From: Paralvinella palmiformis
Taxonomy: Eukaryota > Annelida > Polychaeta > Terebellida > Alvinellidae
Direction of reading: 5' to 3'
Length of the DNA: 64,000 bases
Assembly: GCA_025642065.1 (NCBI GenBank)
Contig: JAODUP010000084.1
Span: 51,001-115,000 of the forward strand
Positions within the stretch are counted from its first letter, which is position 1, and each line of letters begins with the position of its first letter. Under the pieces are notes generated by a model, which made no database searches, was not told the origin of the DNA, and worked only from the letters and a program-made list of their open reading frames with translations. Shown one piece after another: positions 47,401-59,324 of this stretch. Position numbers and translations under genes: made by a program.

Positions 47401-49492
47401 GCACTTAAGGATGCTCCGGTTATTTTTGAAAAACTGGCACATTTCAAATTTGATAAATTATATTATAATCTTACTGTGTGTGAAAAGCAAGAACCATAAT
47501 CTAGCCGTCTTTATTTTCAGACCTATCATCCTGTCTGCTATGAAGATGTGAATGAAGTAAGTAATGCCATATATAATGATCTTATTCAGTAATAGATGCC
47601 AACTGTTATCATTTGGGTGTAATCATTATAATAATTTGGTTCTTACTACGCTGTTATGATGGGCCAACAATTAATATGCTGTATAGTTTTTCTGTCGAGA
47701 ACATTTGTTCTTGGTGCATTATTCTTGACCTAGTCTGCCATGCAAAAACTGTGCCTCATACTTTTGCTACAGCTGGGAAAATCAGTATCAAATTAGCACA
47801 GTTTTACTGCCACTGGCATCATGATTGCAACTCATTTGTTCATTAATATCAGTGTGGGAGTTTTGTCGTGGGTAGGACTTTGGATAGTCTGAACTTGATT
47901 GACCACTGATGAAGTAGCTACTTTTATAGCTTTGTGTCAGATTGATATATTTGACAGTTAAGATGTGATGATTATACAACGGTTCATTGGGGGGACCTTC
48001 ACTTGTTGTACGAGGACCAAAACCTAAGTGGACAAAACCTGTAGGTCAGAAAATCAAGAAAGATTATATACAAAATATCTTGTAATAACTGCATCTCAAG
48101 TCCGTTCCAATCATTTTTTTGGGTACCATTTGCCTGCTTGAGTTTGAGTTATCGTTTGAGCAGCTAATAGGCTAGGTAAATTTAGTCTACTCTTGCTTTG
48201 TGTGGCTATTTGTTCTAAAATAAAACATTGAGAAAATAAAATGAAGATTCTTTCTGTTCAGATCTGGCAATTCATATCCTCCTGTGACTCATTATGTTTG
48301 GATTTACAGCATAGCTGAAAGTGGTTCTAGACAAGCTCAAAATTATAATGGGGGGGCCTTAGGACTGGATTTGACTGTGTCTCCCTCTTTTCCCCAGGTA
48401 TTAGCATCTCTGATGGAGTTGTATTAAAATAATACTGCGTGCCCCAGAAAAACCTTTGAAGTGTACTTTTGGTGGAGATGTTAGAGCAGTTTTATTAGGT
48501 GTAATCAAATTTGCTAATATCATTACTGTATATTATTTTTGCAGTCAAACACTTCACTAACAGAGACTCCAAATCTAGACGTAGATAAAACTTCCAACAC
48601 TAAATTATCTGTGGAGATATCTGACGGCCAGGTACCATCTGATACAACTGCTGATACAACAGCTGCAGAGCCACCAGTTAGTCAGTCTGCCACAGAGAAT
48701 ACAACTAACATTAAACCTCCATCTGTCCAGTCCGAGCCACAAGAAACAGATTACAATAAGAAATTGATGGATATGGTTACCAACCCGCTAGCTTATATTG
48801 CTTCACTAACTAAACAGATGAACAGGACAGGCTCTCAGCCTGACTTAAAGGCCATGGATGAAAAGTCTGCTTCAACTAATTCCACACCAGTGTCATCTGC
48901 AGTCACATCTAGCATGGTCACCAGCTCATCATCTCCTGTCGTATCCAGCACAATGTCCAAAGCTGCTGAAACTGTCGTTGTACAGCAGGTTTCACCAAGG
49001 GACGAGGAGGAATCCAGTATGGTAACCGAAACATCAGCAGTTCAATCTACGAGCATTTATTCCACTCCCATAAATGATGCTGAGCCAGTGTGTTGTGTTG
49101 ATAGTCCCAACAATGAGGCTTCTGTTGCAGTGATACATGAGCTGAACACAGTTTCAGCTACACCATTCCCTATTACTGGCACACCATTGCCGACTGTACC
49201 AAGTCACTCAACTACAAACTCTTCACCATCACCTCCAGTACAGAGTGATCTTTGTCCAGGGGGAGGTACCCCGGTACGTGATGAGCCACCACTGAATACA
49301 GGTGGCTCTACACCTGTCTACGATGAACCAAGCGCCGAATCTGGTCGTGGCACACCAGTAGAAGACGAGCCTATGGAAACCAGTGATGTTGTCTTACCTT
49401 CATCCTTCTTGTCTGGATCACCGATTGTGCATGTCATTACTCCAATTGTTAGCAATGATTCAGAATGTGTTAACATCAAACAGGAACCATAA
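35432..49492 (+). CDS. PCF11: PCF11, pre-mRNA cleavage complex II factor
   Basis: Nuclear factor that binds the RNA polymerase II C-terminal tail and couples cleavage/polyadenylation to termination. Thirteen coding exons: 35432-35584, 37197-37325, 38992-39177, 39418-39720, 39977-40944, 41042-43521, 43909-44018, 44134-44201, 45167-45350, 45605-45763, 46232-46327, 47521-47556, 48545-49492. All join in frame to 1939 residues (human 1555). Domains: CTD-interaction domain (about 9-135; SLEDLTFNSKPVINMLT, LPVLYLIDSILKN, LYSLDVRISQIDPAWP); a coiled, charged stretch (about 200-257); a basic RDPR/RS-like region (exon 5); proline-rich exon 6 ending in a repeat block (about 1005-1300); VSDLLTRLLKAGI; first zinc finger C1481, C1484, H1499, H1503; the CLP1-binding type segment DWYYTITEWIQYEEIGDLE; second zinc-binding segment C1582, C1585, H1615, C1618; a Ser/Thr-rich tail ending IKQEP. 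The donor of exon 1 (gttcat) is weak. Confidence 0.96.
35585..37196 (+). other. PCF11 intron 1 with internal poly(A) signals
   Basis: 1.6-kb intron, AG/GT bounded. AATAAA hexamers lie on the sense strand at 35742-35747, 35989-35994 and 36614-36619, and the second is followed by T/GT-rich sequence. The 36365-36583 reading frame is not recognised. Confidence 0.6.
37326..38991 (+). other. PCF11 intron 2
   Basis: 1.7 kb, AT-rich, no exon, RNA gene or recognised repeat seen. Confidence 0.6.
42315..43215 (+). other. PCF11: central beta-repeat block of PCF11 (within exon 6)
   Basis: Residues about 1005-1300, starting FEPLAFPWYDTERFYC. From about 42640 the protein repeats, every 20-23 residues, a unit like I.LDG..Y.V.FD.PPR.I: for example RFDPPPRQILLDGKLCEL, VRFDGSPRQIIIDTVPYMV and VKFGAPPKEIKVGARTVL. 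Alternating hydrophobic residues with DG turns suggest stacked beta hairpins. The human protein has LRFEGP/G-type repeats in the corresponding place; the motif FDG-P is shared but the hydrophobic strands are not. Confidence 0.7.
43592..43784 (+). mobile_element. full-length tRNA-derived SINE, copy 2, in a PCF11 intron
   Basis: tRNA-like head (GCCTCCG acceptor strand, box A GTGGTCTAGCGGTAGCG, box B GTGTTCGAATCCC, closing GTAGGCA), then a body shared with copy 1 at 14264-14455 (ATATCTGAAGG, ACCTTTGGAGGT, CCCATTTAGCCTACC, GTGCACAAA) and an ATC-rich tail. A perfect 13-bp target duplication CTGATAGTAACAT flanks it (43579-43591 and 43784-43796 within one base). The head is close enough to a tRNA to look like a gene, but the repeated body and target duplication show it is a SINE. 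Confidence 0.93.
44202..45166 (+). other. PCF11 intron 8
   Basis: AT-rich with a short TG tract near 44440. The 158-codon frame at 44306-44782 has no recognisable domain and reads like translated intron. Confidence 0.6.
45885..45898 (+). promoter_or_regulatory. CTCF-core-like motif in PCF11 intron 10
   Basis: AGCGCCCCCTGCTG matches the core of the bilaterian CTCF site in reverse orientation. A single motif match without binding data. Confidence 0.35.
46146..46245 (+). repeat. 37-bp tandem repeat ending in the exon 11 splice acceptor
   Basis: TTTTTGTGAAAGGTTCATG starts at 46146 and 46183; a third diverged start at 46220 reads TTTTTGTGATAGGTTTGTG and contains the acceptor AG at 46230-46231. 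Period is 37 bases. Confidence 0.85.
46328..48544 (+). other. PCF11 introns 11 and 12 around the 36-bp exon 12
   Basis: Exon 12 (47521-47556) encodes TYHPVCYEDVNE, completing the second zinc-binding segment, and is bordered by ttttcag and gtaagt. The rest is AT-rich intron with one tRNA-like SINE remnant. Confidence 0.75.
47011..47073 (-). repeat. tRNA-Cys-like SINE remnant in a PCF11 intron
   Basis: Minus strand: TGCAGTAGTTAAGAGC (box A), CACTGCAAAC (anticodon arm, GCA) and GGGTTCAAAAC (box B), with tRNA spacing. Resembles the remnant at 3961-4032 in these parts. Acceptor stem not conserved. Confidence 0.5.
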
Positions 49493-50208
49493 CCTGTGGG
49501 GGGGGGGGAGGTTTGGCTGCCAAATTGCATTTTATTGAGAAATTCACCATTGGTGTGATGTGACATGGTTGTTAACCTCTGATTAAACTAGATTATTGTT
49601 CAAATGTACATCAGGGGTTTTAGAATCTTTAAGGAGATTGTAGTGAAGGTGATGAGAGTTAATGATGTCATCTGTAATGTTTTGAGTTGAGTGGGAGATT
49701 GGATTGGACACTTTTAATCAACGGTTCATGTTCGGTGGATATCCAACTGATAAGATATATTTATGATGTATTTAATGTTTTATTCAGGAGATAACGTATC
49801 TGTGATACAGGATCTGGTTGTTAGCTGTTTATATTAATTAGCACGCTCATTAATACAATCTGTGTGTTTATTTGTTGTGACATATTTATGGTAACAACTG
49901 TCGATAATCTGTTTTAAAGAAAAACGCATTCGGTTATTTTATTCTGTTCTGTAAACATTTTCTGTAGTTGAATTACTATCTAATCCCTTGAGAGTTCTAT
50001 TAATATGCTTCCTTGTGATCATTAGGCTTAGAGGGAGGAAAATAATGAATATCCTAGATAATAATAATAATATATTGGTAACGTCTGTCAGACTATTCTT
50101 TCATCATGGTATGTGTATGTGTGTCTTCATTGTACATAATAATCATATTTCATCGGGAAATTGTATAGCAGAGTAAAAGGCAGATGCCTTGTATGATTTT
50201 TGAGGGAT

Positions 50209-50214
50209 AATAAA
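50209..50214 (+). terminator. poly(A) signal of PCF11
   Basis: AATAAA followed by T-rich sequence, about 715 bases after the stop codon. First strong candidate downstream. Confidence 0.6.
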
Positions 50215-50786
50215 TTGTTATTTTATTTTAATTAAGACATCACTTCTGCTTTACTATTATGGGAATGTGTGTGCATATTGTTTGTATATTTACTTAAACA
50301 TAATGCAAACAAGTCACTTTAAGGAGAAAAATAAACCACATACTTATGGCAACAAATATTAAATACATTTCCTCATTTCGATCAAATGTAGGAAAAACTA
50401 AAGAGAAATATACAATCATGGTTTAACATACAACAATTCTTGGAACATTAAAAATGGTTAATTGATAATGATATTTCTTTGTACAGAAACAACCTTTACA
50501 ACATGAAATATGTAATAGTAGTTTTAGATAATTAATTAAATGGCAGAGGTGCAAACTAATTACTTCAAAATATACTCAATTGAGTCTAAATCTTTTGTTA
50601 TATTTATTTGTCAGGGGGGAAGTTTTTTCGCAATCCGACTAGAGAACATTTTTTGTTTGAAATTTAAAGAAGGTGGAATATGGTCTCTGCAAGGTCACTA
50701 ACAATGGGGATGAAGTCAGAGAAGCATGATTCAAGTGTCGGTATACAAGTTAAAAAATATCTATGTGATGTTTTGGTGACTCATAT

Positions 50787-50788
50787 CT

Positions 50789-50822
<34 letters not shown>
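50787..50822. repeat. (TA)n microsatellite
   Basis: Directly visible TA run. Confidence 0.93.
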
Positions 50823-50825
<3 letters not shown>

Positions 50826-53099
50826 AAACCCCCATTGCTGTGAATCAGCTAGGAAAATTACAGAATTATGATGTACAGATTAAAATAAGAGATAAATAAA
50901 AAATTCAAAACGTTTGTACTGGCACATCAATCATTCGACAAGATATGGCATCACGTAAATAGCAAAATTTGATGACCATCTGGAATTTTTCCATATAATT
51001 TATGGAAGAGTAACTTCTGTCAGATGAAATCTAAACAATTTTTAGCGTCTAAATTACACATGAGTACAGAGGTGAATTCTTGGCTTCAAAATAACACTTC
51101 GTGTCACTCAATAAAGCACACACAAAAGAAGTCATTTTTTTAAAAATGGAAACAGGCAATAACACTAATTATTGTAATTCTGAGACTGTACTACTTAATG
51201 TTACAGATCTGTAGTTGTTGATATTTCTCCCCTAAGGGTATAATATGTAAAATGGTACAAATTTCCATGATAGGTTCCATATAAATGAGATGGATAATAG
51301 CGTATAGCATATATTGGATTTACCATATTTTAAGTTTTCACTTGTCACACGATGGTGGCCAGACGCACAATGACTAGTTACAGATATCCATCGAGGAGTG
51401 ATATTATGTTCGCCAAGATTAGTTTTTGACAAAGAATCATCTGAACGAGGCTATTTTCATCATAGTATGGAATATAAATGTTGTTAACCGTGTTGTTGAG
51501 ATCACATAGCTAAAAAGCAACACAACAACAACAGTGCCATCTCTTGGTTCAGCAAGGTCCCGTGCAAGTGAATATAGTTAATCATTCTTGCAAATAATAA
51601 TTACACCATCAAATGGACGGCCCTTATATACATCACTAATATCATCATTGTTTAGCCATAACCGTATATTGAACACGGAATAGCTAAGTTCGTCTGAGCC
51701 AGATCTTTATTAAAGACACCCTATTGTTTATATAGAGCAATATTGCTAGGTAGACTGTTGGTTGGGTTATGTCCTTACGCTTAAGACTAACGCACTTCGA
51801 ACTATCACTAGTAATCGCAATAGTGAAGTGTGGGGGCGGCGTTCGTTGTTCCAGTTACTTGTGTAGTCGTTGTAATGGTTGATTGAGTACTCTCGCACCC
51901 AGTTGCTGATACCATAATCTATCTGATTTATGCTGATATCCAGGTCTCATCTCTTCTGGAATCAGCGAGGATACTATTCCGGATAGCAGTTATATATTCA
52001 ATACTGAGACATGACATAGAATAATCGCTAGGTATTTACTTCTAAAACGCATTTTGTATTCCGAGGTCAGTAAGCGACAAACAGACTTCAAAATTCTTCG
52101 ATAACACCGATTTGTTTCGCTTACGTCATGGCTGGAGAAACACAACAACCCTAAAATGCCATTAAAACGAATGGCTGTTAAACATAGATGATCTTTTGGT
52201 ATTAATAAAAAGTGTTGAAATCTCGCATAGAAATAAATTCGATTTCAAAGCGGACCATTTCGTTTGTTAAATGTACGCTGATATTACTGCTGTCTCTAAT
52301 CATTCCAAAAGTTGTATTGTATAGATTAGTTATATGTTGACATTAGAGTACAACGAGAACATCATAGGGCAAAGTTGTCAACCACTAGATGAGAGGCCTA
52401 CAGATGGGCAATTCCGGATCATCGCAATCTATCTATATCACCATCTATGTCAGAACCCCTCCGCCGACATACACAACCAATTAAATACTGATACCCTCCC
52501 ACCATACCCACCACCCCCAATAAATTATGTAACATTGCTCCAAAAGTACTTTTCAGATTGTGGCCTTGAAGATTGCGATGGGGTAAATGGAAAGTAATCA
52601 GGATGAGATAATTACATTCGATTATCCGTACGACACAATAAATATAGTTGTCCAAGTGATGACGAGTTCTATAATACGGTGAACCCAAAGACAGAGTTCA
52701 GTTCATTAATTTGTAGGAACCACCCAGAAAAATCTTGATCAATTTGTTAAAATGCAGAAAGAATTATAAAAGAAGTCGGATGATTTATATCTACAAAATA
52801 AAAAGCGCGAATACTCACAACTATTATATTCAACAGCTAATTACACGAAGTCTTCCCGAACTGAATATATAGAGTATCTTAATTCCATATTCACTACGAC
52901 TTCTCTAGATCATTATAAACATTCTGAACTCAAAACACCATCAGCCAAAAATAGGACAATGTTTAGAACATAAATAATGCCATCTCCACTTGGTAGATAT
53001 ATGACCAACAAGTTTAGCTTCGGCAAGGCATAACAGTCGTGAAGCAGCCCCTATAGATAGATATTGATATGATTTGATAATACTAATGATTGATTTGTG

Positions 53100-53520
53100 C
53101 AATAAACATTCCCCAAACGCAGTTACATCGGTTCGATTGTAATCTTGACCTGGAAAGGTTTGACGCGCTGTGTTCTAAACATTCCGTTGTCCAAGCGCCC
53201 GAAACAAACTGTTTGGAAGATGTTCCATTATGTCGGCCAGCATCTTTTATTGATATCAGCAAGTTCTTGCAACGGTTTAGTCATATTTGGCATGTAAATG
53301 AGCCATCGGCCAAAGACGAAACACGTCAGAGGAGAGGATGTGATGAAATGGCTGCAGGTGTGGACTTTTGGCTGGGCATCATTTAGAAGACGAAGAAGAA
53401 ACCATTCTCAGCAAATCCGAACAACAAGCAAACGTTCACCAATCCCTTGGAAGATGCCGACATTCACCTCGTGATGTCAGCCTTCGACGTTGTAACATAA
53501 AAGCCAATCATCATTGAGAC
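53100..53520 (-). mobile_element. possible Ty3/Gypsy polymerase remnant
   Basis: On the minus strand, frames read WLIYMPNMTKPLQELADI, then CWPT, stop, WNIFQTV, then KPFQVKITIEP. The order and spacing resemble the reverse transcriptase to RNase H link of Gypsy elements (F.PN....PL.EL...W.W......F...K, then KPV.I..D). Weak and broken; no LTR seen. The plus-strand 98-codon frame here is then likely a shadow. Confidence 0.28.
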
Positions 53521-54389
53521 GATATAGGTTTTCTTGTACTCTTGGTTCAACATCGCTCAAATTATGACTACAATGACGTATACACACAATCGACATCCAA
53601 ATATATTAGCATACCTGTCCCACAAAAAGATAATAAAACTGAACGTGATACATTTTCGGTTGTTCATTTATGCGTTGACTGGGTGTTATTTTGAGAGTAC
53701 AGGTAGGTTCAGTAAGAAAGTGTACATGGATTACATGGTTCTAGCTAAGACATCAAAATGTCTACCTCGAAGTACAGAGTAAGCTATAATTCTTAGCTGA
53801 TATCTGTACTAGTAAGTTCGGTTATCGGAAAATAACACGGATGGGGATTCTGTATCCAGAAATGGAAATTGTAACTTCATCATATACAACAAGGATACGT
53901 ATAAAAATTACACAGAACGGATCAAGCTGCTGAAGATAGTCCAAATGAACTGAATTAGAAAATATGAAAGTAGCACATGTCTCATACAGAAATAATGGAC
54001 TGAATAGTTTACTAACGTGTGGAAAATGGATAGAAATTAACTGTTAAAATGTTGGAAATAAAATAATTGTTGATGTTGACAAATTACATCTAAAACATTT
54101 CTATAAATGAGTTTACTTTGATTCAATACAGTTGTCTTGGAATTAAATCTAATCAGAAAAACTAAAAAGAGTACTTTTATAAATCCTCAGTTGTTCCGTT
54201 GTTCACAAGTCGATATAAAATACGGAGATTCTCATTTTCCAATTAGGAGTCTAAATGTGGAGATTTAAAATATATAATTACAAACATTTAATAAGTCAGA
54301 ATTTCAGACTGTTCCGCAAATAATTCTCTTTTTCCGGTGGAAATGAGATGTTTTACGGAAGGGTGAAACAACCAGACATAGCTTACACG

Positions 54390-54424
<35 letters not shown>

Positions 54425-54591
54425 GTTATGAAGTATAAAAATGTATCTTCTATAATGTTTCGAGTACATTTATAAGGGTGTCTAGGGGCAGCCCATTATG
54501 TTTAATAACCTTTCTGATTGTGGTTTTCCCAATTGTTACTGTCCACTTTAGAGCACAGCATTGTTGAGTTTATAACTATAAGATTTTTGCT

Positions 54592-54594
<3 letters not shown>

Positions 54595-54678
<84 letters not shown>
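54595..54678. repeat. compound (AC)n(TA)n microsatellite
   Basis: AC run, TA run, a short AC interruption, TA run. Reading frames through it are artefacts. Confidence 0.95.
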
Positions 54679-54679
<1 letters not shown>

Positions 54680-55055
54680 CATATAATATACATTACCTTT
54701 TACGCGATACACGAACGGGCCTGACCTCCCAAGCATAATTTATGACACTTCTTAAAACACTGTTCAAAAACATTTTTCCATTATACCTGATGTGGATTAT
54801 CCCTAATCTAAGCTCCATATTTGGTTTTCAAATATTCTTAAATTAAATGATTCTTATTAACAGAAGTTTTCAGCACCAACGAAACATTAATTATTTAATA
54901 TATATATTTGAATAATTTAATCCTTTATAAAGACGATGTTGCCGTAGTATTAATATATCTCCAAATCAGTGTCCTTGTTTACCATCAGAAGATATATATC
55001 GTATATCGATTGTAAGATATATATTCTGTAGGATAGATTTGAAGATTAATATTTG

Positions 55056-55109
55056 ATACGCATTAATTTGTTCTCGAACTTATACGTTTGAGAACGAATT
55101 AATGCGCAT
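55056..55109. repeat. 20-24 bp inverted repeat, 6-base loop
   Basis: Left arm 55060-55079 (GCATTAATTTGTTCTCGAAC), loop TTATAC, right arm 55086-55105; 18 of 20 positions pair, and the stem extends about 4 bp further with one mismatch. Confidence 0.88.
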
Positions 55110-55479
55110 TAAAATAAATAAATTTTCTTGCTGTTTTTCTAATTCTGATCATATGTATTATTTCTGATATTTGAAATGTGTAGTTTGTACATTACAAATA
55201 GAAGAAATATGTAGAGTTTCCCACACTTTCTTAGTAAATAACATACCAGTAACCGATAAGCCTCAGGCTGCTGAAGAATTCAATAATTAAGTTTCCAAAA
55301 TGTTAAAAGCAAACAAGTCAAACAAGTAAAAACTTTAGAGACTATATGTACAGACGAGTAACAAATAGCATGTTCATAGAACCAGTGCTGCCATCTGATG
55401 TTCTCTTGATAAGCAATAAACTAAAACCTAAATCTAGTTATGGATATTATGAAATGTCTATTAAGTTACTTAAACAAAC

Positions 55480-56100
55480 ACTAGATAACATTATCCACAC
55501 AATAATAATAATATAAACAGACATTTCGACACTTGTACACTACTCAGTTAAGTTAATATAGCTAAAGTTATTCCAATTTATAAATCCTCAGATCCAAGTC
55601 TCTTAAACAATTATAGACCAGTGAGTCTTCATACTGCTTTGTTCAAATTGATCGAAACATTTGTGTTTAATAAGTTAATCTCATTTTTGAATTCTAACAA
55701 TGCTCTATTTAAACATTAACAATCTTTTGCGACATTTTCAAGACTTTTGATGTTATCAACCATGATATTCTCTTGTACAAATTAAACTCTTATGGTGTAC
55801 GTTGGGTAGCGTATCGAATGGCTTCAAAGTTACTTGTCTGATAGATCTCGGTTTGTTGAATTAGAAAAAAAGTACATTCTTCACTTTTACCTATTGGATG
55901 TGGAGTACAGCAATGATCTATTCTTGGACCATTGTTATACCTGATCTAAGTAAACGACATATACAATTCATGTAATGGAAATATTGTGTCATTTGCTTAC
56001 TTGTAGTTCGGGGAGTATCCCCAGGTTGTCGCTTGTTTGGCACAGACTATAATTTGCTGACGATACCACTCTATTTATATCACACTATGATGTACATCAA
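55480..56100 (+). mobile_element. LINE reverse transcriptase remnant
   Basis: Plus strand from 55561: AKVIPIYKSSDPSLLNNY followed by RPVSL, the conserved opening block of LINE reverse transcriptases. Then, across frames, VINHDILLYKLNSYG, YLSDRSRFVEL, a GCGVQQ-like remnant of the G-P-Q-G block, and ILGPLLYLI. Several stops and shifts; the catalytic aspartates are lost or out of frame. Confidence 0.85.
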
Positions 56101-56206
56101 TGCAAACAAGGAGATAAACAAACCCTTTAAATGGTTTTATCAAGGAAGCGAAGAATTTCTTACCTAGAGATAGCATGCGAACATTGTATTTTACATTAGT
56201 ACACTC

Positions 56207-56262
56207 CAGGGACGGATTAAGACCCTTAGATGCCCTAAGCACTAAAATATATTGGTGCCCCC
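56207..56262 (+). mobile_element. solo hAT-like terminus
   Basis: CAGGGACGGATTAAGACCC and a later GGTGCCCCC resemble the terminal sequence of a common hAT group (CAGGGGCGGATTAAG type). No partner end found. Confidence 0.35.
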
Positions 56263-58420
56263 ATAACATTTGTAAGTCAAAATATAAACAATAATAAACA
56301 ATAAAATTAAATTTTATTTATCGAAAATCCGAAATTAAACAAAACTTACAGTAAGAAGAAAAATAATATTTATTTCTCTATGGTTCCATTTTATTTATAG
56401 TTGAATAATTTTCTCCCACTTTTTTCCTTGCAGTCTATTATTCCGACATTCACGCCCACAGAGCTGTCGATCATCATCCGGGGCCAGTGGGAAGACAGCA
56501 ATTACGCTACACTGGTCCCCAATTTACACCTTGGCATGATATTATTATTGTGTTATATTTACTATTTCATATGTATAAATATGTAAATTGGAAATAAATT
56601 CGTTCATTCATTTATTTATTCATTGTTTGCATTATATCTGAACGAAGTTGTTATATGATGTTCATTTGTCTATTATACAACATAGGAAGACACCGAGGAT
56701 TCAAAACTGTTAATCATTCATGTCATTTATACACCTGTGAAAACCTGACATAACATAATTGTTGACGTATTCTCCTCAAACTTAATGCAACCTTAAATAA
56801 GTAGTAGTGCGAATCTGAAGGGATTCCTGTGATTTGACAATGCATCTTGAAAATAATGTATCCTGATGTAAATGCGTCAGGCGAAAATGGAGGAATATAT
56901 GTATTCATCTGTGACCAAGTACACTTGTTGTTGCTGAAAAACTATTATGCTTAATTTAAAATAGGGATCATCTATCAGTTGATTGTAGACAGTTTCGTTT
57001 GATGTTTTTTTTTTTAGTTTGTGCACAACAATGTCAGAACTTGTTTTTTCTTTGTGGTTGTCTTCCTTCAAAATGTAAGTTATATGACCCAAGTACAACC
57101 ACAAAAACATTTTAGTAGACACCGAGATCATATTTCTGAGGGAAATAGCAGTCCAGTTACAGTCAGAATTATAATTTTAATACTTCCGATGTCAGCCTTA
57201 TTGAATTTTAAGATGGCTCACATCATTTAGATCACAGGAACCAATTCGGCTTTGTGTGTTAGGAGAATATTTCTGAGTTCGGTTTCTGGTGTAAGTAGTA
57301 TAGCTATATATTTTTTGTTTTTTTAATTTTCTTTCTAAAATATCCATAAAAATAAATCGTGAGGCAACAACATTAAATCCATCAATCGACACAGAAAGAA
57401 TATCTCTCATTTAGAGGATATGAGATATTGTCGAAGTGACTCAGCTCGCCTTTTCTAATCTGGATCCAAACCGCACGAAACTACAGATGATCCCTTGTCG
57501 GCACTGTGATCCATTACAGCTGTTAAGGCGACGGCCATGCTATTACCGAGATTACCAGGAAAGCTAAACTGTAGGTTTGTGTTATTTCAGTCCTAGTCAA
57601 ATCTCTACATCTTCAGTAATTTGGAGAATGTTGCTATAATTGTTACCGGCCTGTAATTCGTTATCTAAGCTCCACTAATAGTTGGCTCATTTATGATCGG
57701 AAAGAAAGAATCTCATCAGAAATAAATCTGGGACAACACCAAACATTGGTCATGTGACGAGCATGTATGGTTCCTTTTGTGTGCTCTAGGTGTTCTCTTA
57801 ACACGTCACCAACGTTTAGCGCACGTTACAAACATGTTCTATCAATATGGCACATAACGGATCACGCATCATCCATGATCTTTATTATACATAACAAATA
57901 ATGATGATAAAGTTTCGGTATTCTCTTTGTTCATTTTTATTATACCCCTGTATAATGAATGCCCCCCCCCCAACAAAGTTTTGTTTTCATCCTCTGACAT
58001 GTTGTTTGTTTATGGTCTTCACCATCATTAATAAACATGACGTCGAGGTGTTCACCGTAGTAAATTCTGCTCACTTAATGTCTTAACACCATTTCATCCA
58101 TGTATATGGAGCGAGGGAAGACGTAATTAAGTGTAATTTATTTTTACTTAAGAATTATTTATACTGACAATTATAACATTTCAGCATCTCATTAATACGT
58201 CCGCTTCAGACAGTAATTGCGGACTGAAGCGTTATGATCGTTGCTGCTTTACATGGTCAACAACTGTAGCTTATTTGCCTATATCTCAACTACAGGTAAG
58301 TCTATGGTTTTAGAGAGCTTTTGTAGTTAGCTTCCATTGTCACTGTACTGGATGAACTTTGGTCAACATTATTCATCGTAAGACAAATTAAGAGAAATGG
58401 CCTTCAAACTCTTGTCTTCG

Positions 58421-58421
<1 letters not shown>

Positions 58422-58462
<41 letters not shown>
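58422..58462. repeat. (TA)n microsatellite
   Basis: Directly visible TA run. Confidence 0.93.
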
Positions 58463-58466
<4 letters not shown>

Positions 58467-59228
58467 TGATTGTCATTATCTCATATATAGTAAATTACAC
58501 ATATATCCTTATGGATTATTAATCAATGACAAATAAAAGATATTTGACAAATTATAACCCCCCCTCCCATATTATATAATGGTCTTACTATTTAGTGTAG
58601 ATAGCGTGATTTTTAAATAACATAAACAATTTAGTTTTACGATGAAAGTTGTTATTAGAGACAAAAGTAAAAGCTAATTTGTTTAGAACTAATGCTACAT
58701 CATTAGATACAAAAATATGGACTATTTCTTTCTGAAATAAACTTGACAAAATGGTAATAAAATTAAACATAATCTGATTAAGTTGTTTTTCGCTAGTTGG
58801 TGGGTAATATGGTAGGATGCTAGCTGTGACGATAACAAACTTTGAAATTAGGAGTCCTGCAAGAAACAGCCGACCATAAACAGCCTTGTTGATATAATTA
58901 ATATTATATTTCTATTATTGAGTCACTCACGTACGTCAGATCATCAATTTCCGAACAATCTCGTAGTATACCTGTAAGGTAAATAGCATAGTGAGGAAGT
59001 GAGAAGGTCGATTTTGTCACAATAAATCTGATTTATTCCTGACAAATAGTTGTCAACAAAACTCATCATGTCTATGTTTGGATTTACATAAATCACCGTA
59101 GTATATATTTAAGATAAAAAACATAATTGGATTTGCATTAGTTCGTGTCATTATAAAGATAGTTAACGTCGCCACAAAATATATTCTGCTGTTTGTAATG
59201 GGTGCTAACTCCATGTCTACAATAAAAT

Positions 59229-59324
59229 ATAATATAATATGATATGATATGATATGATATGATATAATATAATATGATATGATATGATATGATATGATAT
59301 GATATGATATGATATGATATAATA
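59229..59324. repeat. (ATGAT)n pentanucleotide repeat
   Basis: About 19 GATAT/AATAT units in phase. Confidence 0.93.

Larger units (their letters stand above)
50230..55480. other. intergenic, no convincing gene
   Basis: Holds TA tracts (50787-50822, 54392-54420), a compound AC/TA tract (54595-54678), a hairpin (55056-55109) and a possible Gypsy remnant (53100-53520). The 52334-52597 frame (87 codons) has no recognisable domain. Confidence 0.45.

Noticed and set aside
53090..53386. 98-codon plus-strand reading frame as a gene
   Set aside because: No recognised domain, no splice partners, and the opposite strand gives a better (though weak) retroelement reading.
54518..54736. Reading frames of repeated His-Thr and Ile-Tyr
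   Set aside because: Translation of AC and TA microsatellites.
55056..55109. microRNA precursor
   Set aside because: The 6-base loop and near-perfect short stem do not fit a typical animal precursor; kept only as a hairpin.
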